64,000 bases of DNA, from NCBI GenBank assembly GCA_963851385.1, contig CAWKPE010000012.1:248001-312000 (forward strand), read 5' to 3'. The notes under the pieces are model-generated. The model ran no database searches, had not been told where the DNA came from, and saw nothing but the letters and a program-made list of their open reading frames with translations. This document shows, piece after piece, positions 9,482 through 18,459 of the stretch. Source of the stretch: CAWEFA01 sp963851385 (GTDB lineage Bacteria > Bacteroidota > Bacteroidia > Bacteroidales > DTGW01). Every line of letters begins with the position of its first letter. The first letter of the stretch is position 1. The translations under genes and the position numbers were made by a program.

Positions 9482-9577
9482 TCATGGATGCTCAATCTTA
9501 TGCTTATAAATAAGTGTAATGATAATGCCTAATATACCAATTATGACTAATGCTCCAAAAAAATAAACTGCTATCAT
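9482..9577 (-). CDS. 31-residue single-span membrane miniprotein
   Basis: A very short reading frame starting MIAVYFFGALVIIGILG and ending KHKIEHP. It consists of one hydrophobic segment of about 20 residues followed by a short charged tail. An AAAGGA ribosome site precedes the ATG, and its ATG overlaps the stop of the upstream DUF6722-like frame (ATGA), which indicates translational coupling. No function is known. The coupling and the clean membrane segment are the reasons for calling it real. Confidence 0.5.
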   Translation of the reverse strand: MIAVYFFGALVIIGILGIIITLIYKHKIEHP

Positions 9578-9773
9578 TTTCCTTTATTTTTAATTATTAC
9601 TAAAAGAAAACCCCAAAAAGCAAATAATATTGTAGCTAAGAATCCTGCTGCCAAAATCAGTGGTTTGTTTTCACTAATATCAAGAATTACACTTAAAACA
9701 ACTCCACCGAAAGTTAGTTTAGAAATATCAATAAGATAATCTCCTAATTGTTCGGTAAATGGTTTCTTTTCAT
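9574..9773 (-). pseudogene. DUF6722-like small membrane protein, frameshifted at codon 2
   Basis: After the ATG at 9773 the reading frame is lost within an A-run. Adding one A restores a 66-residue protein beginning MKKKPFTEQLGDYLIDISKL, followed by FGGVVL and a C-terminal membrane segment (LAAGFLATILFAFWGFLLVI). The pattern matches the small DUF6722 family common in Bacteroidota. Either the first codons are mis-sequenced or the gene is broken. The rest of the frame is intact and its stop overlaps the ATG of the 31-residue miniprotein. Function unknown. Confidence 0.5.
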
Positions 9774-9875
9774 TGTTCTAATACAAAGTCAATGATTTTC
9801 TCTAATCATGCTAATCTACATTAGGGATAGCAAACTTAAAACAATATGCTGTTTTGAATATTTGAAGAAATATAA

Positions 9876-10553
9876 TTATTTCAATTCCTGCAATATTATT
9901 TCCATTACAGCTTTTGCATCAGTAAAGTGATGGCCGCCTTTGATAAATATTACTTTTAAATTCTCTTGTTTATATTTTTCTGAAAAAATTGATGTTTCTT
10001 TTTCACCAAAAATAGCTAATACCTTTGCCGTCTTAATTTTTTCAACTTCATTAACCACGTTATAAGCATAATCATGATCCACACCCAACATGTCTGTTAT
10101 ATGTATTGTTAAATCTGATGTTTTTGCAGGAGTAATTAATACCAGAAGCCTGACTTTTTGTTTCAGTTCCTCAGGTAACCGGGTAAACAAAAAAGGAATG
10201 ATCTCGGCTCCGAAAGAAAATCCGACAATTATTAATTCCTTTTTATTCCAGGTTTTTAAAGAATCACTGAGTACAGGTACAATATCTTTTGCAAGCTGAT
10301 CAGGCGTTTTGGTTGACCAGAAATACTTAAAAGCATTAAGAAATATATAAGACATTTTGTTCGCCTTAAATTCATCAGCCAGTTTAATATCATAACCGCG
10401 CCATCCTCCATCGCCGGTAATATGAAATACCAGGTATTTTGAGCTGTCAAATTTTTCAACTATCAGTGGAAGATCTTTCTTTTGGCTGAAAAGAATGCTA
10501 AAAGAAAAAAGAAATATCAGGGATAGAATGTACTTAAAGTCAGATTTTATCAT
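9876..10553 (-). CDS. VirJ/AcvB-like alpha/beta hydrolase, exported
   Basis: A 225-residue protein with a signal peptide (residues 1 to about 23, ending ILFSQ). The mature part resembles the AcvB/VirJ family: an oxyanion-type segment HITGDGGWRGYD, a nucleophile elbow GFSFGAEIIPF, and a late acid/His region ending IKGGHHFTDAK. VirJ-type proteins act in the periplasm. Some family members hydrolyse lysyl-phosphatidylglycerol, but no such link is visible here. It is a single gene, divergent from cysS. Confidence 0.75.
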   Translation of the reverse strand: MIKSDFKYILSLIFLFSFSILFSQKKDLPLIVEKFDSSKYLVFHITGDGGWRGYDIKLADEFKANKMSYIFLNAFKYFWSTKTPDQLAKDIVPVLSDSLKTWNKKELIIVGFSFGAEIIPFLFTRLPEELKQKVRLLVLITPAKTSDLTIHITDMLGVDHDYAYNVVNEVEKIKTAKVLAIFGEKETSIFSEKYKQENLKVIFIKGGHHFTDAKAVMEIILQELK

Positions 10554-10713
10554 AAATACAGGAAGTGAACATTAAAAAACTTAACCATTTATAAGGGAGA
10601 CAAAATTATAAGATTTTAGTTTTCATTTGATATTATTTCTAATTAATAAGGAACATCTATGTTTTAATTAACATTCTAATAGTAGTCTCGAAATCTTTTT
10701 AACAGATTATTAT

Positions 10714-10721
10714 TACTTTTG
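10714..10721 (+). promoter_or_regulatory. -7 promoter box of cysS
   Basis: TACTTTTG fits the Bacteroidota -7 consensus TAnnTTTG and lies 24 bases before the cysS ATG, leaving a short leader. The -33 region is AT-rich without an obvious TTTG. Confidence 0.45.
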
Positions 10722-10745
10722 AACCCAGTATAATATCTGATTTTC

Positions 10746-12217
10746 ATGGATACGAATTTGTACATATATAATACGCTATCCCGCAAAAAAGAAAAGTTTG
10801 AACCGCTTAATCCGCCTCATGTTGGAATGTACGTTTGCGGGCCTACGGTGTATAGTGAAACACATCTTGGACATGCGCGCCCGGCAATTACTTTTGATTT
10901 ACTTTTCCGTTATTTGAAACATTTGGGATATAAAGTCCGATATGTTCGAAATATTACTGATGTAGGGCATTTGGAAAATGATGCTGATGAAGGAGAAGAT
11001 AAAATAGAAAAAAAAGCTCGCCTGGAAAAACTTGAACCTATGGAAGTGGTTCAAAAATACATCAACAGTTTCAGGTTTAATATGGATCAATTAAATGTTT
11101 TGTCTCCCAGTATTGAACCGCAGGCATCGGGGCATATTATTGAACAAAAGCTTTTAATCGAAAAGATTCTTCAAAAAGGTTTTGCATATGAAAGTAATGG
11201 AAATGTATATTTCGATATAGAGAAATATAACAAAAAGTATAAATATGGCAAATTATCTGGAAGGGTGATTGAAGAATTGATGGAAAATACACGTGAGCTT
11301 GAAGGTCAGAAGGAAAAGAAAAATAGTTTTGATTTTGCTCTTTGGAAAAAAGCTACTCCTGATCATATTATGCGCTGGCCATCGAAATGGAGTGAAGGAT
11401 TTCCCGGTTGGCATCTTGAATGTTCGGCAATGAGCAGTAAAATACCTTGGAGAGAAATTTGATATTCATGGCGGTGGCATGGACTTGAGTTTCCGCATCA
11501 TGAATGTGAGATTGCACAATCAAGTTGCTGCCAGCGGATATGAACCTGTAAAATACTGGATGCACAATAACATGATAACTATCAATGGCCAGAAAATGGC
11601 ACGTTCACTGAATAATTTTATTACTCTTGAAGAATTGTTTATCAGGTAAACACAAATTACTTGAACAGGCTTATAGTCCTATGACTATACGATTCTTCAT
11701 TCTCCAGGCGCATTATCGAAGCACGTTAGATTTTTCAAATGAAGCACTTCAGGCTGCCGGAAAGGGCTTGCAAAGACTCATTTCTGGTTATAAAACTCTG
11801 CAAACTTTAAAACATTCAAATAAATCAACTATAAATGTAAACGAGTTGGGAAAAAAGTGCTATGAAGCAATTAATGACGATTTAAATAGCGCTATTCTCA
11901 TTTCGCATTTAATGGATGGAGTTAGAATAATTAATTCTATAAAAGATGGCAATGATTCAATTACAAAATTTGATTTAGAAAAGCTAATATCATTATATAA
12001 AATATTTGTTGAAGACATTCTTGGATTAAAAGATGATTCAGGTTTAGGAAATAATCAGGAACTCATTTCAGGATTGGTGAAACTTCTTAATGACATCAGG
12101 CTAAAGGCAAAATCAGCGAAGGATTTTGACACATCTGATCAAATCCGAAATGAACTTAATAAACTTGGCATTGAAATAAAAGACACAAAAGACGGATTTG
12201 AATGGAGTATAAAATAA
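10746..12217 (+). CDS. cysS: Cysteine-tRNA ligase, interrupted by four single-base indels
   Basis: This class I synthetase charges tRNA-Cys. The N-terminal part reads cleanly to 11462 and shows the Zn/Cys site MYVCGPTVYSETHLGHARP with the HIGH-like LGHA motif. The frame is then lost near 11439-11442 (extra A) and corrected by a missing base near 11490-11494, an extra A near 11521 and an extra base near 11637-11641. Across the interruptions the protein is recognisable in pieces: FDIHGGGMDLSFPHHE, NGQKMARSLNN (KMSKS equivalent) and AYSPMTIRFFILQAHYRS. Removing the indels gives 489 residues, a normal length. Since the enzyme is essential, sequencing error is more likely than a true pseudogene. 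Confidence 0.85.
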
Positions 12218-12363
12218 TGCTTAAATTTTGAACCTGATTATTGTGGATTATATTTTGCCACCAAATCAATATTAACTATTATAGCTTGCAATGTAATATT
12301 TCGTTCGCAAATTAAAAAGTCATATTTTTTGAAAGAATAACAGCTAAAAGCAAATAACTAATT

Positions 12364-12945
12364 TTACATCAAATCACAAGCTTCTGCAGGCATCCAGTGA
12401 GAATCTTTACCTTCCCACTTAATAGTGCATCCAATCGGATTTGTAAGTTTTACAGAAATATCTTTACCATCAGTGAGCTCTGACAGAACTCTGTCAAGAT
12501 CATTAACCGTCATCTTAGAAATATCTCTTGGGTTATCTACTCCTCTTCCTGTATAAACAAGTTCTCTTTTTTCATTAAAAACAAAAAAGTGCGGAGTTTT
12601 TAATGCACCATAATCTAAAGCCGTTTCCTGAGTTTGATCATACAAATAAATCCATGGAAATTTATTCTGCACCATTCTTCTTATCATATTGTCAAAACTA
12701 TCTTCAGGATGAGTATTGGCACTATTAGAATTAATACCAATAAATTGAACTCCTCCGGGTAAAAATTTATTTGCTGCTTCTCTGGTCGATTCATCTGAAC
12801 CAAGAACATAAGGACAGTGATTGCAAGTAAAAAAAATTACTAAATACTTGGATTTGCTAAAATCATCCAGGCTATAAGTTTTCCCATCTGTGGCAGGCAA
12901 CTTAAAATAAGGTGGTTTACTGCCTATTGCTAATGTAAATGCCAT
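12364..12945 (-). CDS. Thioredoxin-like redoxin (CNHCPY family)
   Basis: A 193-residue AhpC/TSA-redoxin-type protein with the hallmark TCNHCPYVLGSDEST near residue 40, a CxxC in the thioredoxin-like position. GSKPPYFKLPATDGKTYSLD at the start and YGALKTPHFFVFNEKRELVY (cis-Pro loop) further on confirm the fold. No signal peptide is present, so it is probably cytoplasmic. It likely reduces peroxides or disulfides, though the substrate for this subfamily is not established. A TAnnTTTG-like box (TATTTTTG) lies at 12976-12983 on this strand. Confidence 0.78.
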   Translation of the reverse strand: MAFTLAIGSKPPYFKLPATDGKTYSLDDFSKSKYLVIFFTCNHCPYVLGSDESTREAANKFLPGGVQFIGINSNSANTHPEDSFDNMIRRMVQNKFPWIYLYDQTQETALDYGALKTPHFFVFNEKRELVYTGRGVDNPRDISKMTVNDLDRVLSELTDGKDISVKLTNPIGCTIKWEGKDSHWMPAEACDLM

Positions 12946-13260
12946 ATTTTTTCATTTTTTTATTGTCATAAATAACAAAAATAATACTGATATGTTTAAA
13001 AAATATTTTTTTAATAAGTCAAAAAGTATTCATAATAATTCATTAAATTTAATATACAAGATTTAAAATATTACGTATAAATTCTTTTACATTGATATTC
13101 ATGACAATTATTCTTATTTTAAAAGGAATATTTAATTAGTTAAAACAATTAATTCTAAAATAAATTCCGGGTTATCTGTTTTAATTATTACAGTGGTTAA
13201 GTTTGATAAAAATTATCGAACATGGGTTTTGAAAAGTGTGGTTAAATTAAAAAAGTAATT
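12946..13260. other. AT-rich intergenic region between divergent genes
   Basis: A 315-base gap between the divergent redoxin and WecA-like genes. Apart from candidate -7 boxes for each gene and an imperfect dyad at about 13202-13220 (TTTGATA...TATCGAA), nothing could be recognised. Confidence 0.6.
13198..13205 (+). promoter_or_regulatory. -7 promoter box of the WecA-like gene
   Basis: TAAGTTTG matches TAnnTTTG and lies 55 bases upstream of the ATG at 13261. It overlaps the left arm of a small dyad that could be an operator. Confidence 0.4.
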
Positions 13261-14505
13261 ATGATTTCCTTAATTCACAGTACACCGTTGCCTTTTAAAG
13301 GCTTTTTCTTTGCTCTATTTCTTTGCTTAGTTTTCATGCCAATAATAATTCAGTTTACAAAAAAAAACAGATGGTTTGACAACCCTAATAGACGTAAAAT
13401 TCATAAAGCACCTATTCCGACAATGGGGGGTATTGTTATCTTTCTTTCAATGCTGATTGTAGCAGTCGCCCGTCCCAGCCTTATAACCTCTGATATTGCA
13501 ATAGTACTAATTGTTGCATTAGCTTTATTTATAACCGGTATATATGACGATTTGAATGATCTCCGTCCAAGAATAAAACTTTACATTCAAATAGTTACTG
13601 CTTCAATTATTGTTTTTTATGGGATAAAAATAGATGGATTAGAGGTTCTTGGTATTGAAAAATTTGGATGGCCTTTGTCGACTTTCATTAGCGTTTTATG
13701 CATCGTATTTTTTATCAATGCTTTTAATTTAATTGATGGGATAGATGGTCTGGCTGGAGGCCTATCAATTATTGCATTATCGACATTTTCGGCATTATTT
13801 TATTTTGCGCATGTTTATGGTTTTGCTTTTCTATCAGCAGCCCTTGCTGGTAGCTGTTTAGGTTTTCTATTTTTCAATTTTAGTCCTGCACGAATTTTCA
13901 TGGGAGATACAGGCAGTTTGACAATTGGGTTTTTCCTGGCTGTTTTTTCTATCCGGGCATTGCAATTACCGGAAAATATTTTCTACAATACTTTTAATAT
14001 AAACACTTTTTATATTGTATTTGCACTGGTCTTCCTGCCTTCACTGGATGCTGCAAGAGTTTTTATGGCACGCATCATTAAAGGTTTATCCCCTTTCAAG
14101 CCCGATAGAACACATATTCATCATTTAATGCTCAATGTCGGAATGACTCATAAATCAGCTTCTCTGACTTTATATTTTACACAGATAATAATTCTTTCAC
14201 TGGCAATATTTCCTCAATTATTATTGATTCTTGGAATCTTTCTTGGAATACTTGTTTTGGCAACAATTGTTTTTGAAACATATCAATTTATCTTTATCCA
14301 AAAAAGATTCTTACCATACATATTTAGTGTCAGAAGTGAAAAAAATAAAAATATTCTTTTAAGTAGAAGTAATGAAGATATTTCCCGTTTAAAGATTAAC
14401 GGGAAAAATATTTCCCATATTAAAAACGACGTAATTATAAAAACTTTGTCAAAAGAACATGAGAATTTAATTGAATCAAACAAAGTATTTGTCAGTCCAA
14501 ATTAA
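13261..14505 (+). CDS. WecA/MraY-type undecaprenyl-phosphate sugar-1-P transferase
   Basis: A 414-residue polytopic membrane enzyme of glycosyltransferase family 4. It would transfer a HexNAc-1-phosphate, typically GlcNAc-1-P, from UDP-sugar to undecaprenyl phosphate, starting a surface polysaccharide. Signature loops are seen in order: PIPTMGGI near residue 57, GIYDDLNDLRPR near 95, AFNLIDGIDGLAGG near 155, FMGDTGSLTIGF near 215 and DRTHIHHLML near 284. The last 60 residues form a polar cytoplasmic tail. It stands alone, convergent with gltX, so the polysaccharide made is unknown. Confidence 0.85.
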   Translation: MISLIHSTPLPFKGFFFALFLCLVFMPIIIQFTKKNRWFDNPNRRKIHKAPIPTMGGIVIFLSMLIVAVARPSLITSDIAIVLIVALALFITGIYDDLNDLRPRIKLYIQIVTASIIVFYGIKIDGLEVLGIEKFGWPLSTFISVLCIVFFINAFNLIDGIDGLAGGLSIIALSTFSALFYFAHVYGFAFLSAALAGSCLGFLFFNFSPARIFMGDTGSLTIGFFLAVFSIRALQLPENIFYNTFNINTFYIVFALVFLPSLDAARVFMARIIKGLSPFKPDRTHIHHLMLNVGMTHKSASLTLYFTQIIILSLAIFPQLLLILGIFLGILVLATIVFETYQFIFIQKRFLPYIFSVRSEKNKNILLSRSNEDISRLKINGKNISHIKNDVIIKTLSKEHENLIESNKVFVSPN

Positions 14506-14522
14506 TGACAATTTTTGCATTG

Positions 14523-16055
14523 TTAAATTTTGAACTTTATAATTGCCTTGTCAATTCTAGCAATTACTTCATCCTTGCCCAGTAACTCTATTATTAAAGG
14601 TAAATCCGGACCAAATGAACCTCCTACAAGTGTTAACCTTAGTGAATTCATGACAGCTCCCATATTTGCCTGTTTTGATTCAACAAATTGGTGAATACCG
14701 GTTTTAATATTTTCAGCAGAAAAAGGATTGACAGAAGCAAGATAAATTTTTAATTCCTCCATCAACTGGGGAATATTATCTTTCCAACGTTTTTTAACTA
14801 CTTCCTGATCATAAGTTTCTGGTGGAGCAAAAAAGAAAGAACTCTGCTGCCAGAATTCATTTACAAAGTTTACACGATCTTTCACTAAACTCAATTGCAT
14901 CAGCTACAAATGAAGGTTCGGCATTAATACCTTTATTCCTTAAGAATGGGAATAAAAAGATCGAAGCTAAATCTTCATTTGATTTTGATATCAAATATTG
15001 ATGGTTAAACCATTTTGCTTTTTCAAAATCGAATTTTGCACCGGCTTTATGAACATGTTCTAGTGAAAATGCTTCAATGAGTTGATCCATACTAAAAATC
15101 TCCTGTTCAGTCCCGGGATTCCAACCTAGCAAAGCAACGAAGTTAATTACTGCTTCAGATAAAAATCCGTAGTCGTCAAAGCCCAATGAAATTTCATTTG
15201 TAGAAGGATCTTCCCAGTGTAAAGGGAAAACAGGGAATCCCATTTTATCACCGTCACGTTTGCTTAGCTTCCCTTTACCGTCTGGTTTTAAAAGCAAAGG
15301 CAAATGCACAAATGCCGGCATTTCTTTTTCCCAACCCAAAAATCTGTACAGCAATAAATGAATGGCAAAGAAGGTAACCATTCTTCGCCACGTATTACAT
15401 GTGTAATTTTCATTAATTTATCGTCAACAACATTTGCAAGATGATAAGTTGGCATGCCATCTGATTTAAAAAGTACTTTATCATCTATTGAAGATGAATT
15501 CACTTTTATATTTCCTCGTATCAGATCATTCATTTCTATTATTTCATCCTTTGGCACTTTAAGGCGCACCACATATTGAGTCCCGGATAAAATCAATTTA
15601 TTTGTTTCTTCTTTTGATAACCTGAGTGAATTAATTAATGAATCCCTTATATTGCTGTCGTATGAAAATGACTTCCCCTGTGACTCAGAATTTTTGCGTA
15701 ATTTTTCAAGTTCTTCTGAAGTGTCAAAAGCATAATAAGCATTACTGTCGTTTACAAGTTTATTTGCATATTGACGATAAATTACTTTTCGTTCGCTTTG
15801 TCGATAAGGTGTGCAAGGTCCTCCAACTGCGACACCTTCATCTATTTCTATCCCGCACCATTTTAATGATTCAATAATATATTCCTCAGCACCCGGCACA
15901 TAACGTGTTTGATCGGTATCTTCAATTCTCAAAATAAATGTCCCATTATTCTTTTTTGCAAACAGGTAGTTATATAAAGCTGTTCGAACTCCACCTATAT
16001 GTAAAGGGCCAGTGGGGCTTGGTGCAAAACGTACTCTTACTTTGTTTAGTGCCAT
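14523..16055 (-). CDS. gltX: Glutamate-tRNA ligase, interrupted by two indels
   Basis: A class I synthetase for tRNA-Glu. The N-terminus RVRFAPSPTGPLHIGGVRTALYN carries the HIGH motif. The frame breaks near 15360-15363, where a T is missing after GEEWLPSLP, and resumes with HLLLYRFLGWEKEMP and the KMSKS equivalent KGKLSKRDGD. A second break near 14886-14890, an extra base, precedes the anticodon-binding end VKDRVNFVNEFW. The two changes cancel and the restored protein has 510 residues, normal for GltX. Essentiality argues for sequencing error. Confidence 0.86.
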
Positions 16056-16072
16056 ATTGCTAATATTTGTCG

Positions 16073-16080
16073 CAAAGATA
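16073..16080 (-). promoter_or_regulatory. -7 promoter box of gltX
   Basis: Minus strand TATCTTTG matches TAnnTTTG and lies 17 bases upstream of the gltX ATG, implying a very short leader. The same spacing and sequence occur before the CDF transporter gene. Confidence 0.5.
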
Positions 16081-16097
16081 AAACTTTTGCATAATGT

Positions 16098-16829
16098 CTA
16101 TGGATGGGCTACAAAATAGTATTCTTTTCCATTGGAGAAATATTCGGTTAGATTATCTAAATCCAATGATTTAGCATGATTAAGCCATCCTTTTAAAGTG
16201 GATATTTGCAATTGACAATTATTACATAAAAAATTAAACATCATTTCTGGTGTTGTCTTATAATAATCCGATCCTCCTGTTCCAAATTCAAATACAATTA
16301 TTGGTTTACAGCGTTTGATAGTTTGAATAGCCCCCTGCATAACTGAAAATTCGGCTCCTTCAACATCAATTTTAATAAAATCTATTTTTTGATCAACAGG
16401 AATAATATTATCTAATTTGTCTGTTTCAACTGAAATAATTTCAATTTCAGGTTTTTTTACATCATATTTTCTTGGCTTTAAACCACTGTATGCCGGAGCA
16501 TTTTTTACAAAATTAAAAGTTGTAGTTCCTTTATTGTCACATAGAGCAACTGAAGAAATATGAACCTTATTATTTTTAAATTTATCAAGAAGCTTTTTGT
16601 AAAAATATGGAATAGGCTCAAAAGCATAATGTTCTCCTTGTGGTGCTCTCTTTAGCATTATTTCAAGCATTTCGCCTTTATGGCATCCTACGTCAATACA
16701 ATTAGAATCCTTCTTCAATATCCGTTTCATGATATTAAGAGTCTGCCTGTCGTATTGCTGATTTTTAGTTATGTCAATATGAAGTACGAAAAGGATATAT
16801 TTAATAATCTTTTTTATAAGGGATTTCAT
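16098..16829 (-). CDS. FkbM-family methyltransferase
   Basis: A 243-residue SAM-dependent methyltransferase. Motif I is IDVGCHKGEMLEIMLKR near residue 42. The FkbM signature YAFEPIPYFYKKL follows, and the catalytic-region block IDFIKIDVEGAEFSVMQGA lies near 148. FkbM enzymes O-methylate sugars or polyketides; in bacteria like this they usually modify surface glycans. No glycan cluster adjoins it, so the substrate is open. The N-terminal hydrophobic segment (about residues 5-20) may associate it with the membrane. Confidence 0.8.
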   Translation of the reverse strand: MKSLIKKIIKYILFVLHIDITKNQQYDRQTLNIMKRILKKDSNCIDVGCHKGEMLEIMLKRAPQGEHYAFEPIPYFYKKLLDKFKNNKVHISSVALCDNKGTTTFNFVKNAPAYSGLKPRKYDVKKPEIEIISVETDKLDNIIPVDQKIDFIKIDVEGAEFSVMQGAIQTIKRCKPIIVFEFGTGGSDYYKTTPEMMFNFLCNNCQLQISTLKGWLNHAKSLDLDNLTEYFSNGKEYYFVAHP

Positions 16830-16897
16830 CTATTTATAATGATTAATGTTTATTAATTTGCATGCAAATTAAAACAAATTGCTCAATACAAATAAAA

Positions 16898-17365
16898 ATG
16901 TCAGTTGAAATTGAAAGAAAATTTCTTGTTCATAAGGAACTGTGGGATAGACTTGATAAACCCTTGGGAGAAAATTATAAACAGGGATATATTACCACGG
17001 ATCCATCTAAAACAATAAGAGTGCGAATTGCAGAGGGTAAAGCTTTTTTAACCTTAAAAGGTGAAACAAAAAACTTTTCACGTTCAGAATTTGAATATGA
17101 AATTCCAGTCAAGGATGCAGAAGAATTGTTAAAACAGTTTGTTGGAACTATTATAGAAAAAACCAGATATAAAATTGGATTTAAAGGAAAAACCTGGGAA
17201 GTAGATGTATTCAAGGGTGAGAATGAGGGTCTGGTACTTGCTGAAATTGAGCTCAAAAGTGAAGATGAGAAATTTGAAATTCCTGGATGGATTTCAAAAG
17301 AAGTGACAGGAGATGAAAGGTACTATAATTCAAATCTGTCATTAAGACCATATGATACTCGGTAG
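16898..17365 (+). CDS. CYTH domain protein (class IV cyclase / triphosphatase fold)
   Basis: A 155-residue protein starting MSVEIERKFLVH, which contains the ExExK hallmark of the CYTH tunnel enzymes right at the N-terminus. Charged strand motifs continue as TIRVRIAEGKAFLTLKGE and TRYKIGFKGKTWEVDVFKGE. Bacterial single-domain members are mostly inorganic triphosphatases. An upstream in-frame ATG at 16862 would add 12 residues, but the family normally begins at the chosen ATG, so 16898 is preferred. Confidence 0.84.
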   Translation: MSVEIERKFLVHKELWDRLDKPLGENYKQGYITTDPSKTIRVRIAEGKAFLTLKGETKNFSRSEFEYEIPVKDAEELLKQFVGTIIEKTRYKIGFKGKTWEVDVFKGENEGLVLAEIELKSEDEKFEIPGWISKEVTGDERYYNSNLSLRPYDTR

Positions 17366-17388
17366 AGATTTTCAGCTTTTAAACAAAG

Positions 17389-17408
17389 ATTCCCGCTTGC
17401 GCGGGAAT
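17389..17408. repeat. Short GC-rich palindrome
   Basis: ATTCCCGC (17389-17396) and GCGGGAAT (17401-17408) are perfect arms around a 4-base loop. It lies between the CYTH gene and tRNA-Cys. It is one of several unrelated extragenic palindromes in the window. Confidence 0.55.
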
Positions 17409-17426
17409 GACAGGTTGGAGGCCTTG

Positions 17427-17497
17427 AGGTATCAAGCGGAGTCGAACCGCTGTACACGGTTTTGCAGACCGTTGCCTAGCCACTCGGCCATGATACC
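17427..17497 (-). tRNA. tRNA-Cys (anticodon GCA)
   Basis: Read on the minus strand it gives a full cloverleaf. The acceptor stem is GGTATCA/TGATACC with discriminator U73, which is the usual base for bacterial tRNA-Cys. The D arm is GGCCGAGTGGCTAGGC, the anticodon stem-loop CGGTCTGCAAAACCG has GCA, and the T arm is CAGCGGTTCGACTCCGCTT. CCA is not encoded. It lies between the CYTH and thioesterase genes. Confidence 0.95.
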
Positions 17498-17554
17498 GTT
17501 TTTTCGGAACAGCAAAGCTAATATTTTTTCTTAATTTTATTTTAACTCTTAGAA

Positions 17555-18292
17555 TTATTTATCCCAGGTCATTACAGCCTGGAATACCATTGAATTTTTG
17601 TTTATTTTTATGCCTTCAAAATATTGAATATTTTCTTTGGTCATTATCGAAATTTCAACTTCATCACCAAATTTACTCTCGCCAATATAGTTTACTTGTA
17701 AACTTTTAATTGTTTCGGATTTTATATTTTCCGGGTCGAAGCAATCCATTATCCATTCTACATATCGGCTGTTATTTACATGTCCTAATAAATCAAGGTC
17801 ATTGATTGTAACTTTGTGCAGAAATACTTCTTTCTTATTCTCTTGAATCTTAATTTTATCTGGCACCTCTGCAACAGCATGTTTTGATTTATTTTCTTGA
17901 GGAACATAAATTCCAAGCTCTTCTATTTTATGAAGTTTTTGTTTTGTTCTATCAATAAGAAGCCAGCATGATGTTCCAGCAATTACAGGAGTATTATTTT
18001 TATCTATGAATTTAAAATCTCTCAGCGCAAATAATTTATCAATTCCTTTTGGCCAGGTTTCAATGCGCAATTGTTCTTCCCATTGAGGCAAACGTTCAAC
18101 AACAACTTTTATTCTAGATAAAACCCAGAAGAGATCTTTTTCTTTTAGTAAGTGAAATCCCACATTGAGATCGGTAGCATGATTATGGGCTGCTTCCTGG
18201 AAATAATTAAAAACCGAAGAAATCTTTAATTTCGCGTTGAGATCGGTCTCGTGAACTTTAATTTTAATATCTTCTGTCCAAACAGCTTGCAT
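17555..18292 (-). CDS. Acyl-ACP thioesterase (FatA/FatB family)
   Basis: A 245-residue double-hotdog enzyme that releases fatty acids from acyl carrier protein. The N-terminal hotdog carries the pattern SSVFNYFQEAAHNHATDL. The middle RIETWPKGIDKLFALRDFKF is highly typical of the family. The second hotdog contains the catalytic-region motif LDLLGHVNNSRYVEWIMD near residue 160, with Asn and His in the usual positions. It is cytoplasmic. It is a solitary gene with REP-like palindromes behind its start. Confidence 0.85.
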   Translation of the reverse strand: MQAVWTEDIKIKVHETDLNAKLKISSVFNYFQEAAHNHATDLNVGFHLLKEKDLFWVLSRIKVVVERLPQWEEQLRIETWPKGIDKLFALRDFKFIDKNNTPVIAGTSCWLLIDRTKQKLHKIEELGIYVPQENKSKHAVAEVPDKIKIQENKKEVFLHKVTINDLDLLGHVNNSRYVEWIMDCFDPENIKSETIKSLQVNYIGESKFGDEVEISIMTKENIQYFEGIKINKNSMVFQAVMTWDK

Positions 18293-18346
18293 GGATACTA
18301 GTTTAAATGAATATTAGAATGCACACCTAATACAATTTCTCAAAAT

Positions 18347-18412
18347 GTCATCCCGAGCGTAGTCGAGGGATGTTTTTCAGCATATCATGCTTCGACTGCG
18401 CTCAGCATGACT
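18347..18412. repeat. Paired REP-like palindromes
   Basis: Two adjacent imperfect hairpins: TCATCCC...GGGATG built on the core GAGCGTAGTCGAGGG, then CATGCTTCGACTGCGCTCAGCATGA. The cores are related to each other (TCGACTGCGCTC versus GAGCGTAGTCGA), so the pair forms a larger inverted structure. It lies between the thioesterase and metG genes. Confidence 0.6.
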
Positions 18413-18459
18413 AAAGCGTCATTCGACCTTACTTTTAGGTATAATTAAAGATATTTGTA

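Noticed and set aside
10746..12217. Programmed frameshifting in cysS
   Set aside because: Four separate shifts of mixed sign with no slippery heptamer or conserved structure fit sequencing errors better.
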